64,000 nt of DNA from Flavobacterium limnophilum (GCF_027111315.2 NZ_CP114289.2:4278001-4342000); one strand, 5' to 3'; shown: positions 35,239 to 46,506, counted from the stretch's first letter. The notes: generated from the sequence alone by a model not told the origin. Made by a program: numbers and translations.

Positions 35239-36384
35239 TTTACTTTTTTTAAAACTCACTTGCATCGTCGTTCCTTTTCCAATCTCGGAATTCAGTACTT
35301 TTATGGTTCCTTTGTGGTATTCTTCGACAATTCTTTTGGTCAGCGAAAGACCCAAACCCCAACCACGTTTTTTGGTGGTAAATCCGGGTTCAAACACGCT
35401 TTTGAATTGTTTTTTGGGAATCCCGTTACCTGTATCCGAAACGTTTATTTTTACCAAATTACCATCTTGGATTACTTCCAAAGCTAATTTCCCCCTTCCT
35501 TTCATGGCGTCGATGGCGTTTTTTACTAAATTTTCTATCGTCCAACTGTGCAAAGTGGGATTCATCAAAACCATGATGGGTTCTTTAGGAGCATTAAAAG
35601 AAAACTCCACTTGTTTGGAGAATCGGGATTGCAAATAATCGTATGATTTTTGGGTTTCCTCGATAATGTCTTTGTTTTCCAATTTGGGTTCCGAACCAAT
35701 TTTCGAAAAACGTTCCGTGATGGTTTGCAGTCGGTCGATGTCTTTCTCGATTTCGGCAATCGTGGATTCTTCCACGTCATCGGCTTTCAGGATTTCGACC
35801 CAGCCAATCAAGGACGAAAGCGGAGTGCCTATTTGGTGTGCCGTTTCCTTGGCCATTCCTGCCCAAAGTTTGTTTTGGGTTGCCATTTTGGTGCTTCGGT
35901 AGAAATTATAAACCAATCCTGCAAATAGCACAATGATGAGCAGCAAAGCAACGGGATAATACTTTAGTTTGTTCAGCAAAGCCGAATCTCCATAATACAA
36001 ATATTGAAATTTTCCCGGCACATATTCAATGACGATGGGGTCGTTTTCGCTTTTTAAACCAGACAAAAAGTCTTTGGCTTTTTTCTTGTTCTTTACAATT
36101 TCCTCGTCAATGTTGACCGTGTTGATGATGCTGTCGTTCTCGGTCAGGATTATCGGAATGGTGGTGTTGTTCTTGAAAATTTCAAGTGGAAGTTCCAAAT
36201 CGGTTGTTTCACCGGCGTTGATGAGGGTTTTTTGAGCATTGGCCCAAAGGTTCATTTTCAACCTTTCCTCGTGTTTGAAAATTTGGAAAAAAGTGTAGGT
36301 ATTCCAAAGTATCAACGAAATAATTAAAAAAGAGGCAAAAATGATGACCCAACGGGTGGTGTTTCTACTTTTGGAAAACTGCAT
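35230..36384 (-). CDS. Sensor histidine kinase
   Basis: A 384-residue inner-membrane sensor. Two membrane helices (about 12-34 and 143-162) flank a periplasmic domain of about 108 residues. Then the phospho-acceptor region ETAHQIGTPLSSL with His183, and the ATPase with N-box NLVKNAIDAM, DTGNGIPKKQ and the G-box RGWGLGLSLTKRIVEEYH. Family members phosphorylate a response regulator, but none is encoded next to it, so this is an orphan kinase here. Signal unknown. Confidence 0.93.
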   Translation of the reverse strand: MQFSKSRNTTRWVIIFASFLIISLILWNTYTFFQIFKHEERLKMNLWANAQKTLINAGETTDLELPLEIFKNNTTIPIILTENDSIINTVNIDEEIVKNKKKAKDFLSGLKSENDPIVIEYVPGKFQYLYYGDSALLNKLKYYPVALLLIIVLFAGLVYNFYRSTKMATQNKLWAGMAKETAHQIGTPLSSLIGWVEILKADDVEESTIAEIEKDIDRLQTITERFSKIGSEPKLENKDIIEETQKSYDYLQSRFSKQVEFSFNAPKEPIMVLMNPTLHSWTIENLVKNAIDAMKGRGKLALEVIQDGNLVKINVSDTGNGIPKKQFKSVFEPGFTTKKRGWGLGLSLTKRIVEEYHKGTIKVLNSEIGKGTTMQVSFKKSKLI

Positions 36385-36527
36385 AAATTGATTTTTGTGG
36401 CATAAATATAACGAAATTATCTGGTTCTTATTTTTACACTTTGGTTAAGCTCCAAATATTTATGATTTTGATGGAATAAAAAGGCCTTTCCGTATAATGA
36501 TTTTTTAAAATTAGACCCTGTTAATTG

Positions 36528-36559
36528 TTTGTCTGATAATGAAGAAAATGATATATTTG
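36528..36559 (+). promoter_or_regulatory. Promoter of the DUF3127 gene
   Basis: TTTG (36528-36531), 20 bases, TATATTTG (36552-36559). The expected start is near 36566, leaving a leader of nearly 100 bases. The rest of the 277-base divergent gap to the histidine kinase gene shows nothing else. Confidence 0.8.
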
Positions 36560-36661
36560 TAAACCAAAATTTATTGAAAAGGAAGTTTTTTCGCCTAATG
36601 AGTTTGCTCAATATCAATAAAATAGAACCGAATAACAACAATATAAATAAATAAAATTAAG

Positions 36662-37036
36662 ATGGAAGTTACAGGAAAAATCAAAATGATCGATCAAACC
36701 AAAGAGGTTGGATCTGCAGGTTTCAAAAAAAGAGATGTTGTTGTTACAACAGACGAACAATATCCACAACATATTTTGGTTCAGTTTGTTCAAGACAAAT
36801 GTGATTTGTTGAATAATTACCAAGTGGGTGATGCCGTGAAAATCGACATTAATCTAAGAGGTCGCGAATGGACAAACCCGCAGGGAGAAACCGTTTATTT
36901 TAACACGATCCAAGGATGGAGAATTGCAAAAGCGCAAGCAGAAGCACCAGTACAAGCGCCACCAATGCCAGCTGCAGCTGCATTTCCGCCGGCAACAAGC
37001 CTAAACGAAGAAGAACCGGACGATTTGCCGTTCTAA
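36662..37036 (+). CDS. DUF3127 protein with SSB-like acidic C-terminal tip
   Basis: A 124-residue protein. The N-terminal ~88 residues are DUF3127, a small beta domain likely to be an OB fold (MEVTGKIKMI, GREWTNPQGETVYFNTIQGWRI). A flexible Ala/Pro linker (about 92-113) and the end EEEPDDLPF follow. This layout (OB fold, disordered linker, acidic tip ending in Pro-Phe) mirrors single-stranded DNA-binding protein, whose tip (DDDIPF type) recruits repair and replication proteins. DNA binding is therefore plausible but inferred. Confidence 0.85.
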   Translation: MEVTGKIKMIDQTKEVGSAGFKKRDVVVTTDEQYPQHILVQFVQDKCDLLNNYQVGDAVKIDINLRGREWTNPQGETVYFNTIQGWRIAKAQAEAPVQAPPMPAAAAFPPATSLNEEEPDDLPF

Positions 37037-37047
37037 AAAATAGTTGT

Positions 37048-37075
37048 AAAATCCTTGAAATTTTTCAAGGATTTT
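37048..37075 (+). terminator. Terminator after the DUF3127 gene
   Basis: AAAATCCTTGAA pairs with TTCAAGGATTTT and runs into further T; it also lies just downstream of the convergent PAP2 gene. Confidence 0.85.
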
Positions 37076-37093
37076 TTTTGGACTTTCGTGAAA

Positions 37094-37831
37094 TTAATTC
37101 AGTTGAATTAGTGCTCCCATCCCAATTTGGCTTCCAATTTGTGGATAAACAAAAGCCGTTGTTTTTTTCTTCTTTCCAAAACTTACCGACTGAAACGGAT
37201 TCCAATACGAAACAATCAATCCCGATGCCAATCCGATTCCAGCTCCGGCAAGAACATCGGAAGTGTAATGCCTGTTGTTGGCAATTCTTAGGATTCCCGT
37301 TGCCGTGGCAAACAAAAAACCGCTGCCGGCATACCATAAATTCGAATCTTTGTACTCGTAATATAAAAGAGCGGCATTCGTAAAAGCGATGGCCGTATGG
37401 CCGGAAGGAAAACTCAAATTGTCCGAATGATCGGGTCTTTCTTTTTTAACGCTGCGTTTCAAAATTTCGGTTGCCGATACTGCCATGGTATTGGCAATCG
37501 CAATATTGATGGTTTGCTGTTTGAAATCGTTTTTCGGTTTGAATCCAAAAGATTTTCCCAAATAAATTTGCGCCACGGGAACAAAAGGTAGGAAATTGTC
37601 TGCAGTTGTCTGGAAATCTTCTCCAAAAAAACGGTTGGCGTTTGATTGCAAATCATCATTAAGAGCGGTGTTCAAAAGCAATGTTCCGGCTGTTATCAGC
37701 GCAGCTGGAGCGATAAATTGTTTACACGAGATTTTGTCCTCTTTTTTTATTGCAGGAATGGTGTCTTTCGTTTGTGCATTTACCATAAAAACCAATAATA
37801 AAAAGAAGAGAGAAATGAGTTTGGTTTTCAT
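37094..37831 (-). CDS. PAP2 superfamily phosphatase
   Basis: A 245-residue secreted or membrane-associated phosphatase. Start at 37831 gives a signal peptide (MKTKLISLFFLLLVFMVNAQ); the open frame continues upstream but includes the divergent aat start region. The three PAP2 motifs are present: KRSVKKERP, SFPSGHTA and RIANNRHYTSDVLAG with catalytic His residues. Such enzymes dephosphorylate lipid phosphates such as undecaprenyl pyrophosphate or phosphatidic acid. Divergent from aat. Confidence 0.9.
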   Translation of the reverse strand: MKTKLISLFFLLLVFMVNAQTKDTIPAIKKEDKISCKQFIAPAALITAGTLLLNTALNDDLQSNANRFFGEDFQTTADNFLPFVPVAQIYLGKSFGFKPKNDFKQQTINIAIANTMAVSATEILKRSVKKERPDHSDNLSFPSGHTAIAFTNAALLYYEYKDSNLWYAGSGFLFATATGILRIANNRHYTSDVLAGAGIGLASGLIVSYWNPFQSVSFGKKKKTTAFVYPQIGSQIGMGALIQLN

Positions 37832-37907
37832 GGAATTTATAAAAGTTTTGGGATTGAATTTTAAAGTGTAAATTAGCTTTGCCAAATTTATACTTTTGTT
37901 CCTAACC

Positions 37908-38546
37908 ATGTATTTTTTATCCAAAGAATTATTTTTTCCTCCCGTTTCCAATGCCGATTCCGATGGGATTCTGGCCATTGGCGGTGATTTGTCTCCAGAG
38001 CGATTGCTATTGGCTTACAAAAGCGGAATATTTCCTTGGTTTGAACAAGGCGAACCCATATTTTGGTGGTCACCAAATCCAAGAATGGTTTTGTTTTTGG
38101 ATGAATTGGTGGTTTCAAAAAGTATGCGAAATATCTTGAATCGAAATGTTTTCAAGGTCACTTTCAACCAGAACTTCAGGGAAGTCATTTCGAATTGTCA
38201 AAAAATAAAACGCGATGGTCAAAACGGAACTTGGATAACAAACGACATGATTGAAGCCTATTGCAAATTGAATGAATTAGCAATTGCAAAATCGGTGGAA
38301 GTTTGGCAAAACGATGAATTGGTTGGCGGTCTGTATGGTGTCGATTTGGGACATGTTTTCTGCGGAGAAAGTATGTTTTCCAAGGTTTCGAATGCTTCAA
38401 AAGTGGCTTTTATAGCTTTGGTCAACCAATTAAAAAAGGAAAATTACAAAGTTTTGGATTGCCAAGTTTATAATGAACATCTCGAAAGTTTAGGCTGTCG
38501 CGAAATTGATAGAACTGATTTTATGGAAATTCTAAAAAGTATATGA
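37908..38546 (+). CDS. aat: Leucyl/phenylalanyl-tRNA-protein transferase
   Basis: A 212-residue cytoplasmic enzyme that adds Leu or Phe to N-terminal Arg/Lys of proteins, marking them for ClpS/ClpAP. Seen: GILAIGGDLSPERLLLAYKSGIFPWF, FWWSPNPRMVLF, YCKLNELAIAKSVEVW, GGLYGV and FCGESMFS. ATG 37908 chosen over TTG 37896. A TACTTTTG -7 box lies at about 37891, so the leader is very short. Stop overlaps the MOSC start (ATGA). Confidence 0.96.
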   Translation: MYFLSKELFFPPVSNADSDGILAIGGDLSPERLLLAYKSGIFPWFEQGEPIFWWSPNPRMVLFLDELVVSKSMRNILNRNVFKVTFNQNFREVISNCQKIKRDGQNGTWITNDMIEAYCKLNELAIAKSVEVWQNDELVGGLYGVDLGHVFCGESMFSKVSNASKVAFIALVNQLKKENYKVLDCQVYNEHLESLGCREIDRTDFMEILKSI

Positions 38547-39337
38547 TTATGAATTACGTTGTAAAGGAATTATATATCTACCCAATCAAAAGCTTGGCAG
38601 GAATTCCTGTTCAATGTGCCAAAGCAGAAGAAATGGGTTTCGAAAACGACCGAAGATGGATGCTGATTGACGAAGAAAATCAATTTATAACCCAACGAGA
38701 ATATTCTAAATTGAGTCAGTTTTATCCAAAAATCAAAGAAGATAAAATCGAGATTTCCTTTCAAGATTCGATTCACGATTTTTTTATTGGCGAAAGCTTA
38801 AATGAACCTATTTTCTCAAAGGTTTGGGATGATGAAAGCAAAGTGGTTGAAGTCAACAAAGCGACATCAAAATGGTTTAGTAAAAGACTTGGCTTTAGTT
38901 GTAAATTAGTTAAAATTCTCAACAAAGGCGATAGAAAACACAATAGTTCTCGACTCAACCAAACCCTGAATGTTAGTTTGGCCGATGGTTATCCTTATTT
39001 GTTGATTGGTTCCGAAAGTTTGGATTCATTAAACGAAAAATTGGAAGAAAAAATAACGATTCAAAGATTCAGGCCGAATATTGTCATTAGTACCAAAATT
39101 CCACACGAGGAGGATTTATTTACTACTTTCCAAATAGGAAACGTGAAATTCCAAAACGCCAAACCCTGTGGCAGATGCGTGATGGTCAACAACAATCCAA
39201 TGACTGGTATTATGTTGAAAGAACCATTAAAAACATTGAGCACCTATCGAACTTCAAACAACAACGTTCTTTTTGGTGCCAACATATTCTGTTTGAATGA
39301 AGGAACAATTGCTGTTGGCGATAGTTTGAGCTTCTAA
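38543..39337 (+). CDS. MOSC domain-containing protein
   Basis: A 264-residue protein with N-terminal MOSC beta-barrel domain (IYPIKSLAGIPV, GFENDRRWMLID) and C-terminal MOSC domain (FRPNIVI, NAKPCGRCVMVNNNPMTG). MOSC proteins carry sulfur or molybdenum cofactor, as in mARC-like N-hydroxyl reductases; Cys in PCGRC is the expected cofactor ligand. Start either ATG 38543 (overlapping the aat stop) or 38549. Convergent to thiF with stops overlapping by 4 bases. Confidence 0.88.
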   Translation: MIMNYVVKELYIYPIKSLAGIPVQCAKAEEMGFENDRRWMLIDEENQFITQREYSKLSQFYPKIKEDKIEISFQDSIHDFFIGESLNEPIFSKVWDDESKVVEVNKATSKWFSKRLGFSCKLVKILNKGDRKHNSSRLNQTLNVSLADGYPYLLIGSESLDSLNEKLEEKITIQRFRPNIVISTKIPHEEDLFTTFQIGNVKFQNAKPCGRCVMVNNNPMTGIMLKEPLKTLSTYRTSNNNVLFGANIFCLNEGTIAVGDSLSF

Positions 39338-40044
39338 AATTTAAGTTTGTTGAAACTCCAATCCAAGGTATTGAAAAGTATCAATTCGTTTTCTAATATT
39401 GGCAAATCCATTATCAATTTCAAGGTTTCGTGTGCCATCATCGTGCCAATAATTCCCGGAAGCGTTCCCATCACTCCATTTAAATTGCAATTCGGAACAT
39501 CTTTCGGATTGGGTGGTTCTGGAAATAAATCACGAAGATTTTTGCTTCCCTTATGATTGAAAACGGCCAGTTGTCCTTCATACTTCAAAATGCTTCCGTA
39601 AACCAATGATTTGCCTAAAGCCACACAAGTATCATTCACTAAATAACGGGTAGCAAAATTATCGCATCCATCCACGACCACGTCAAAATCTTGGATGATT
39701 TGTACTGCATTTTCAATAGTCAGTTTTTCTTCAAAAGCGATTACACTAGTCAAAGGATTCAAGCCTTCTAAAACCGATTTTGCTGTGGTGGCTTTGGGTT
39801 TTCCAACTTGATTTTCGGTATATAAAATTTGACGATGTAAGTTGTGCAATTCGATTTTGTCAAAATCAGCAATTCCAATAGTTCCAACTCCTGCCGTGGC
39901 AATGTATTGCAAAATAGGACAGCCCAAACCGCCTGCGCCAATAACCAAAACCTTGGCTTTTTTGAGTTTTTCTTGCCCTGAATCACCTATTTCAGGCAAC
40001 ATCATTTGTCGGTTGTATCGTAAAAATTCTTGTATCTTGCTCAT
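39334..40044 (-). CDS. thiF: ThiF/MoeB/HesA family adenylyltransferase
   Basis: A 236-residue ATP-dependent enzyme that adenylates the C-terminal Gly-Gly of ThiS so that sulfur can be added. Nucleotide-binding GAGGLGCPILQYIATAGVG, the family block NLHRQILY, and VVVDGCDNFATRYLVND are seen. MoeB/ThiF zinc cysteines are not obvious beyond a single candidate (NCNLNG). Last gene of the thi operon; position next to thiH and the presence of thiS support thiF over moeB. Confidence 0.88.
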   Translation of the reverse strand: MSKIQEFLRYNRQMMLPEIGDSGQEKLKKAKVLVIGAGGLGCPILQYIATAGVGTIGIADFDKIELHNLHRQILYTENQVGKPKATTAKSVLEGLNPLTSVIAFEEKLTIENAVQIIQDFDVVVDGCDNFATRYLVNDTCVALGKSLVYGSILKYEGQLAVFNHKGSKNLRDLFPEPPNPKDVPNCNLNGVMGTLPGIIGTMMAHETLKLIMDLPILENELILFNTLDWSFNKLKF

Positions 40045-40080
40045 TACATCTGCAATCTAAAATCGTTAATCTAAAATCTA
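40045..40080 (-). repeat. Short AATCTAAAAT repeats between thiF and thiH
   Basis: Units of ATCTAAAATC recur three times around 40050-40085, part of them inside the thiH 3' end. Similar units occur between many flavobacterial genes. Confidence 0.45.
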
Positions 40081-41192
40081 AAATCAAAATTTCTATCCCA
40101 ATCTTTCCAAACGGGTTCGTATCCGCAACTCGAAATAAGTGTCGCAATTTCCGAAGCGGAACGTTCATCACTGATTTCAAATTGTTCCAAAGATTGTGGA
40201 TCCACCACATAACCACCAGGATTGGTTTTGGATCCGGCACTCATACTGGTAATTCCCAACTGAATTATATTGTCACGGAATTTTTCGTTTTCACGGGTGG
40301 ACAATGAAATCTCCAAATCTTCATTCCACAAACGATAGGCGCAAATGAGTTGTGCCAAGTCTTTATCGTCCATAATAAAGTTGGGTTTAATGACTCCTTC
40401 GGCGGGACGCAATCGAGGGAAAGAAACCGTGTATTTGGTTTGCCAATAGGTTTTTTGCAGGTAATCCAAATGAAGGGCGTTGAAAAAACTGTCGGTTCGC
40501 CAATCTTCCAATCCCAATAAAACTCCCAGACCTATTTTATGAATTCCTGCGGTTCCAACCCGATCTGGAGTTTCCAACCGAAAGTCGAAATTGGATTTTT
40601 TACCTTTGGTATGGTATTGTTTGTACACATCTCGGTGATAGGTTTCCTGATACACCAAAACCGAATAAACTCCGGCAGCGTGCAATTGTTTGTATTCTTC
40701 GGTTGACAAAGGTTGCACTTCCACGGAAATTGTCGAAAAATCGTTTTTTATTTGAGCCACCGATTTCAAGAAATAATCAATGTTTACGCTGTAATTGGCC
40801 TCGCCAGTTACCAATAAAACGTGGTCAAATCCTGCTTTTTTCAAGGCTTCAACTTCCAATGTGATTTCACTTTCGGTAAGAGTTTTTCTCTTGATTTTGT
40901 TGTCTAGACTAAAACCGCAATAGGTGCAAATGTTTTGGCATTCGTTGCTCAAATATAAAGGTGCATACATTTGGATGGTTTTGCCAAAGCGTTTTTTGGT
41001 CAATTCGTGGCTGATTTGCGCCATTTGTTCCAAATAAGCTTGGGCAGCAGGCGAAATCAAAGCCAGAAAATCATCCAGATTACGTTTGTTTTTTGACAAA
41101 GCAGTTTCGACTTCCTGTGCAGAAGTTTGGTAAATCTTGGTTTGAATTATGTCCCAGTCGTATTGTTTAAAAACCGATTTAAATGTGTTCAT
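40071..41192 (-). CDS. thiH: 2-iminoacetate synthase ThiH
   Basis: A 373-residue radical-SAM enzyme that cleaves tyrosine to p-cresol and dehydroglycine for the thiazole ring. The [4Fe-4S] motif CQNICTYC (Cys85, Cys89, Cys92) is intact. Start MNTFKSVFKQYDWD at 41192; twelve extra codons upstream come from intergenic DNA. The use of ThiH instead of glycine oxidase ThiO indicates the anaerobic-type thiazole route. Confidence 0.95.
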   Translation of the reverse strand: MNTFKSVFKQYDWDIIQTKIYQTSAQEVETALSKNKRNLDDFLALISPAAQAYLEQMAQISHELTKKRFGKTIQMYAPLYLSNECQNICTYCGFSLDNKIKRKTLTESEITLEVEALKKAGFDHVLLVTGEANYSVNIDYFLKSVAQIKNDFSTISVEVQPLSTEEYKQLHAAGVYSVLVYQETYHRDVYKQYHTKGKKSNFDFRLETPDRVGTAGIHKIGLGVLLGLEDWRTDSFFNALHLDYLQKTYWQTKYTVSFPRLRPAEGVIKPNFIMDDKDLAQLICAYRLWNEDLEISLSTRENEKFRDNIIQLGITSMSAGSKTNPGGYVVDPQSLEQFEISDERSASEIATLISSCGYEPVWKDWDRNFDFRF

Positions 41193-41278
41193 GTCATTTT
41201 GTTTAGAAGGCTTAAATACAAAGTCCACAAAGTCTTGGTGAACTTTGTGCCTTCTTCGTGTCTTTGTGGTTAAGGAAA

Positions 41279-42055
41279 TTACTCATATAAAAATGCCGTC
41301 AAAGGACTAGAAGCCACTGCTTGTTTATATTGTTGTCCTAGTTTGGCTTCATAGGCTTTTCGTCCTGCAATCACGGCTTCCTTAAAAGCTTCGGCCATCA
41401 GTTTTGGATTTCCGGCAACGGCAATCGCCGTGTTGACTAAAACCGCATCCGCACCCAATTCCATCGCTTTTGCGGCATCGGATGGCGAGCCAATTCCGGC
41501 ATCGATAACTACAGGAACTTTAGATTGTTCGATGATAATTTCCAAAAAATCGATGGTTTTCAATCCTTTGTTGCTGCCAATTGGAGACCCCAAAGGCATC
41601 ACGGCCGATGTTCCTGCGTCTTCCAAGCGTTTGCATAAAACAGGGTCGGCGTGAATGTAAGGCAAAACGATAAATCCTAATTTAGCCAGTTCTTCTGTCG
41701 CTCTTAAAGTTTCTATTGCATCGGGCATCAAGTATTTTGGATCAGGATGAATTTCCAGTTTCAGCCAATTGGTTTCTAATGCTTCCCTAGCTAATTGCGC
41801 AGCAAAAACAGCTTCTTTGGCATTTCTTGCGCCCGAAGTATTGGGCAATAAATTAATTCGCGGATGTTTGAGGTGCGCTAAAATAGCATCGGTTTCGGTT
41901 TCTAAATCGACGCGTTTTAGTGCTACCGTAACCAATTCGCTTCCTGAGGCTAAAACAGCTTCTTCCATTTGTTGATTGGAACCGAATTTTCCTGTTCCCA
42001 AAAACAAGCGTGATTCGAAGGTTTTGTCTCCTATTTTAAATAAAGAAGTTGCCAT
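41279..42055 (-). CDS. thiG: Thiazole synthase ThiG
   Basis: A 258-residue TIM-barrel enzyme that joins 1-deoxyxylulose-5-phosphate, dehydroglycine and ThiS thiocarboxylate. Start [13 protein letters not shown]. The Schiff-base lysine lies in [46 protein letters not shown] are family blocks. Its start overlaps the thiE 3' end by 20 bases, suggesting coupled translation. Confidence 0.95.
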   Translation of the reverse strand: MATSLFKIGDKTFESRLFLGTGKFGSNQQMEEAVLASGSELVTVALKRVDLETETDAILAHLKHPRINLLPNTSGARNAKEAVFAAQLAREALETNWLKLEIHPDPKYLMPDAIETLRATEELAKLGFIVLPYIHADPVLCKRLEDAGTSAVMPLGSPIGSNKGLKTIDFLEIIIEQSKVPVVIDAGIGSPSDAAKAMELGADAVLVNTAIAVAGNPKLMAEAFKEAVIAGRKAYEAKLGQQYKQAVASSPLTAFLYE

Positions 42056-42674
42056 ATAATTTTTCGTTAAGTTCAGTAATGAGTTTATTTTTTTGGTCAC
42101 TTTTGGTAATGATTCCCGAAACTGCGATCCCGTGAACACCGGTTGTCATTAAATCATCGACATTTTCTAATGTAATACCACCAATGGCGTAAATGGGAAT
42201 TTGAATTTGTTGCTCTTTCAGTTTGCTAATTATGGATTGGTAACCTTCAAGTCCGAGAATTGGACTTAAATTATTTTTGGTTTTTGTATATTGAAAAGGG
42301 CCTAAGCCAATGTAATCACAACCATAATTTACTTGGCGGATTATGTCTTCCAACGTATTTGCAGTTGCTCCAATGATTTTGGTTTTACCCAAAATTTCTC
42401 TTGCTTCTGCAACACCCATATCTGAAAGTCCAAGGTGAACACCGTCAGCATCAAAATTTTTGGCTAAATCTACATTGTCGTTGACGATGAAATTGGCAAG
42501 GTATTCTTCGCATAAAAACTTTATGGCTTCCGCCAAAGCGAATGTTTTTTTCGGTTTTTGGTACTTGAATCGCATTTGAATCCAGTCGCAGCCATTGTCC
42601 AAGGCTTGATGGATGTTGTACAATTGTTCTTCGATGCTCTCGCCTTGAGATATATATTGTAATTTGTTATACAT
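42036..42674 (-). CDS. thiE: Thiamine-phosphate synthase ThiE
   Basis: A 212-residue TIM-barrel enzyme that couples HMP-pyrophosphate and thiazole phosphate to thiamine phosphate. Seen: [53 protein letters not shown] and [26 protein letters not shown]. These match canonical ThiE better than the second copy at 43398. Overlaps thiG and thiD. Confidence 0.93.
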   Translation of the reverse strand: MYNKLQYISQGESIEEQLYNIHQALDNGCDWIQMRFKYQKPKKTFALAEAIKFLCEEYLANFIVNDNVDLAKNFDADGVHLGLSDMGVAEAREILGKTKIIGATANTLEDIIRQVNYGCDYIGLGPFQYTKTKNNLSPILGLEGYQSIISKLKEQQIQIPIYAIGGITLENVDDLMTTGVHGIAVSGIITKSDQKNKLITELNEKLYGNFFI

Positions 42675-43425
42675 AATGGTATCCTAGTTTAGTAAGGTTT
42701 GATTGTAAGTAGGTTTCTATATAATTTTTGGCATTGATACAAGCTGTAATTAAATCTTGATCTAATGCTAAATTGGCTGTAATGGCTGATGATAATATGC
42801 AACCCGAGCCATGTTTGCCTATAATTTCAATGTTGGTGTTTGGAGCTAGACTAAAAAATCTGGTTTTAAGGTATAAACGATCAACGCCTATTTCTTCTGG
42901 ATTATGGCCGCCTTTTAATAAAACCGGGCAATATTTCGAAAGCTTTACAGCAATTGAATTTGTGTCAATTTCATTCGAACTGAGTTTCAAAATTTCGTTG
43001 TAATTGGGTGTAATCAAATCCAATTCTTTTAATATTTCAATCAAAAAATTCTGGTTTTCGATGCTTAAAAAATTGAATTCCGTTGTTGATTTCAAAACGG
43101 TGTCCCAGACGATTTTGGTTTCTGGGGAAAGCTTTTTTATAGAAAAAATAATTTCTTTTAAATAATCCAATGATGGAACAATTCCGATTTTGACTGCCTT
43201 GATGTCGTAGTTTTCGAATAATTTTTCCAATGATTTCAAGACGAAAACCATTTCCGTCCATTGCATTTCAAAAAACTCCATTTCGGTTTGAATGGTATTG
43301 CCGGTATTGATGGCAAAACCATACACCTGATGTTGCTCGAATGTTTTTACATCTGCCAAAACTCCTGCTCCAGCCGAAGGATCGAAGCCTGCTATACTTA
43401 ATACGAAAGGACGATTTGCTGACAT
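42667..43425 (-). CDS. thiD: Hydroxymethylpyrimidine (phospho)kinase ThiD
   Basis: A 252-residue ribokinase-fold enzyme that phosphorylates HMP to HMP-PP. N-terminal SIAGFDPSAGAGVLADVKTFE, LITPNYNE and HGSGCILSSAITANLA with the catalytic Cys/anion-hole region. Overlaps thiE by 8 bases and the upstream thiE paralogue by 28 bases, so the three genes are tightly coupled. Confidence 0.94.
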   Translation of the reverse strand: MSANRPFVLSIAGFDPSAGAGVLADVKTFEQHQVYGFAINTGNTIQTEMEFFEMQWTEMVFVLKSLEKLFENYDIKAVKIGIVPSLDYLKEIIFSIKKLSPETKIVWDTVLKSTTEFNFLSIENQNFLIEILKELDLITPNYNEILKLSSNEIDTNSIAVKLSKYCPVLLKGGHNPEEIGVDRLYLKTRFFSLAPNTNIEIIGKHGSGCILSSAITANLALDQDLITACINAKNYIETYLQSNLTKLGYHYV

Positions 43426-43997
43426 AGTTTAAAATTTTCTATTGGATTGTTGCTGTTCCAAATGGTGCCTAAAAGTGCCACATCGTCAAATCCCGCTTCA
43501 ATTGTTTCACTAATGTTTTCTGAATAGATGCCTCCTAGAGCAACCAATTGAGTCGAGAAATTTGTCCTGTTTTTGATGGATTCAAATAAACTCGTGTCAG
43601 ATTCATAATTCGTTTTTGAAATACTCGAAAAAACAGGACTCAAAAAACCATATTCAAAAAAGATTCTCAAGTCATTAAAAGATTCAATGTCATGTGTTGA
43701 AGTTGATAAACGAATACCTTGCTCATTATATAAATACAGCGTTTCGGAAGAAATTTCTTTTCTGATATTTTGAGTTAAATGAATCCGGTTGATTCCAAAT
43801 GCTGGGGCCAATTGATGATGACTGTGCAAAACCAATTGTTGCCTGAATTCTAATTTTATTTCCAACAAGAATGCTTTCATTTCGGCTACAGAAAAATCAG
43901 GTTTTCGAATATGAAGCAACTCCAATCCATTCTTAAAAAGAGAATGAATGGTGCTGATTTCATTGGTTGTCGGAATTGGGTTTGTGATGACTATCAT
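43398..43997 (-). CDS. ThiE/TenI-type paralogue
   Basis: A 199-residue TIM-barrel protein of the thiamine-phosphate synthase/TenI superfamily. Visible: LELLHIRKPDFSVAEM, LVLHSHHQLA, RIHLTQN, YGFLSPVFSSISKTNYESD and LVALGGIYSENI. It lacks the NDNVDLA and GPFQYTKTK phosphate-binding loops of ThiE, and the LHxRKP pattern resembles TenI, the thiazole tautomerase. So it may set the right tautomer of thiazole phosphate for the true ThiE. In the thi operon between thiC and thiD. Confidence 0.78.
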   Translation of the reverse strand: MIVITNPIPTTNEISTIHSLFKNGLELLHIRKPDFSVAEMKAFLLEIKLEFRQQLVLHSHHQLAPAFGINRIHLTQNIRKEISSETLYLYNEQGIRLSTSTHDIESFNDLRIFFEYGFLSPVFSSISKTNYESDTSLFESIKNRTNFSTQLVALGGIYSENISETIEAGFDDVALLGTIWNSNNPIENFKLCQQIVLSY

Positions 43998-44002
43998 AGT
44001 TA

Positions 44003-44070
44003 AGTTAGAGATAAGAAGTTAGAGTTTAGAAGTAAAGTTTTGACTTCCCACCTCTAACTTCTAACTTCCC
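44003..44070. repeat. GAAGTTAGAG inverted repeats between thiC and the thiE paralogue
   Basis: AGAAGTTAGAG units on one side and CTCTAACTTCTAACTTC on the other can form a hairpin in the thi mRNA. It may process or attenuate the transcript, or be just a dispersed repeat. Confidence 0.5.
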
Positions 44071-44076
44071 GCTTTT

Positions 44077-46041
<1,965 letters not shown>

Positions 46042-46248
46042 TTATCCGCCTTGAGTGGCTGAAATAATTAAAATGTCGTCGGTTTCTTTGATGAGATGGG
46101 TATTCCAGTCGGATTTTGGAATAACGGTATTATTGATGGCCAAGGCAATTCCGTTTTGTTTTTCGGGAATTTCCAAGTCAAGGAGTGCCTGGACAGTTAG
46201 GTTGTCTGTGGCAAATTGTTTCGTTTGATTGTTGATTTTAAGCTCCAT
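46042..46248 (-). CDS. thiS: Sulfur carrier protein ThiS
   Basis: A 68-residue ubiquitin-fold carrier ending in the Gly-Gly that is adenylated by ThiF and converted to the thiocarboxylate. The core NNQTKQFATDNLTVQALL, GIALAINNTVIPKSDW and ILIISATQGG is typical. First gene of the thi operon, directly after the riboswitch. Confidence 0.95.
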   Translation of the reverse strand: MELKINNQTKQFATDNLTVQALLDLEIPEKQNGIALAINNTVIPKSDWNTHLIKETDDILIISATQGG

Positions 46249-46319
46249 TCCTTTAGAATTTAGTATATAATTATACTTTAGGAATGGCTACAATGACCCA
46301 AAAAATGGGACTACGGAAG

Positions 46320-46410
46320 TCATCTTACTTTTTCCTACGCTAGTATGAACTAGATCAGGTTCAAGGGTAAAGTCTCAGCCTACATTTTGTAGACACCCCT
46401 AAAGTGTGGA
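46320..46410 (-). ncRNA. TPP riboswitch of the thi operon
   Basis: On the minus strand the aptamer blocks occur in order: AGGGGTGTCT (from 46400), GGCTGAGACTTTACCC, TTGAACCTGATCTAGTTC and CGTAGGAAAAAGTAAGATG. It lies upstream of thiS and would turn off the eight-gene operon when TPP is abundant. CAAATGTA at 46412-46419 is the complement of a TACATTTG -7 box directly before it. Confidence 0.96.
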
Positions 46411-46411
46411 G

Positions 46412-46419
46412 CAAATGTA
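46412..46419 (-). promoter_or_regulatory. -7 box of the thi operon promoter
   Basis: TACATTTG on the minus strand, a few bases before the TPP aptamer. No good -33 element identified. Confidence 0.65.
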
Positions 46420-46506
46420 AATGATTTTGTTTAAACTTTTGGGTTTAAATACTGTAAATTTTATTTGTGGAATTTTTGAAGGCTGAAAACTGTGACTGAA
46501 AACTGA

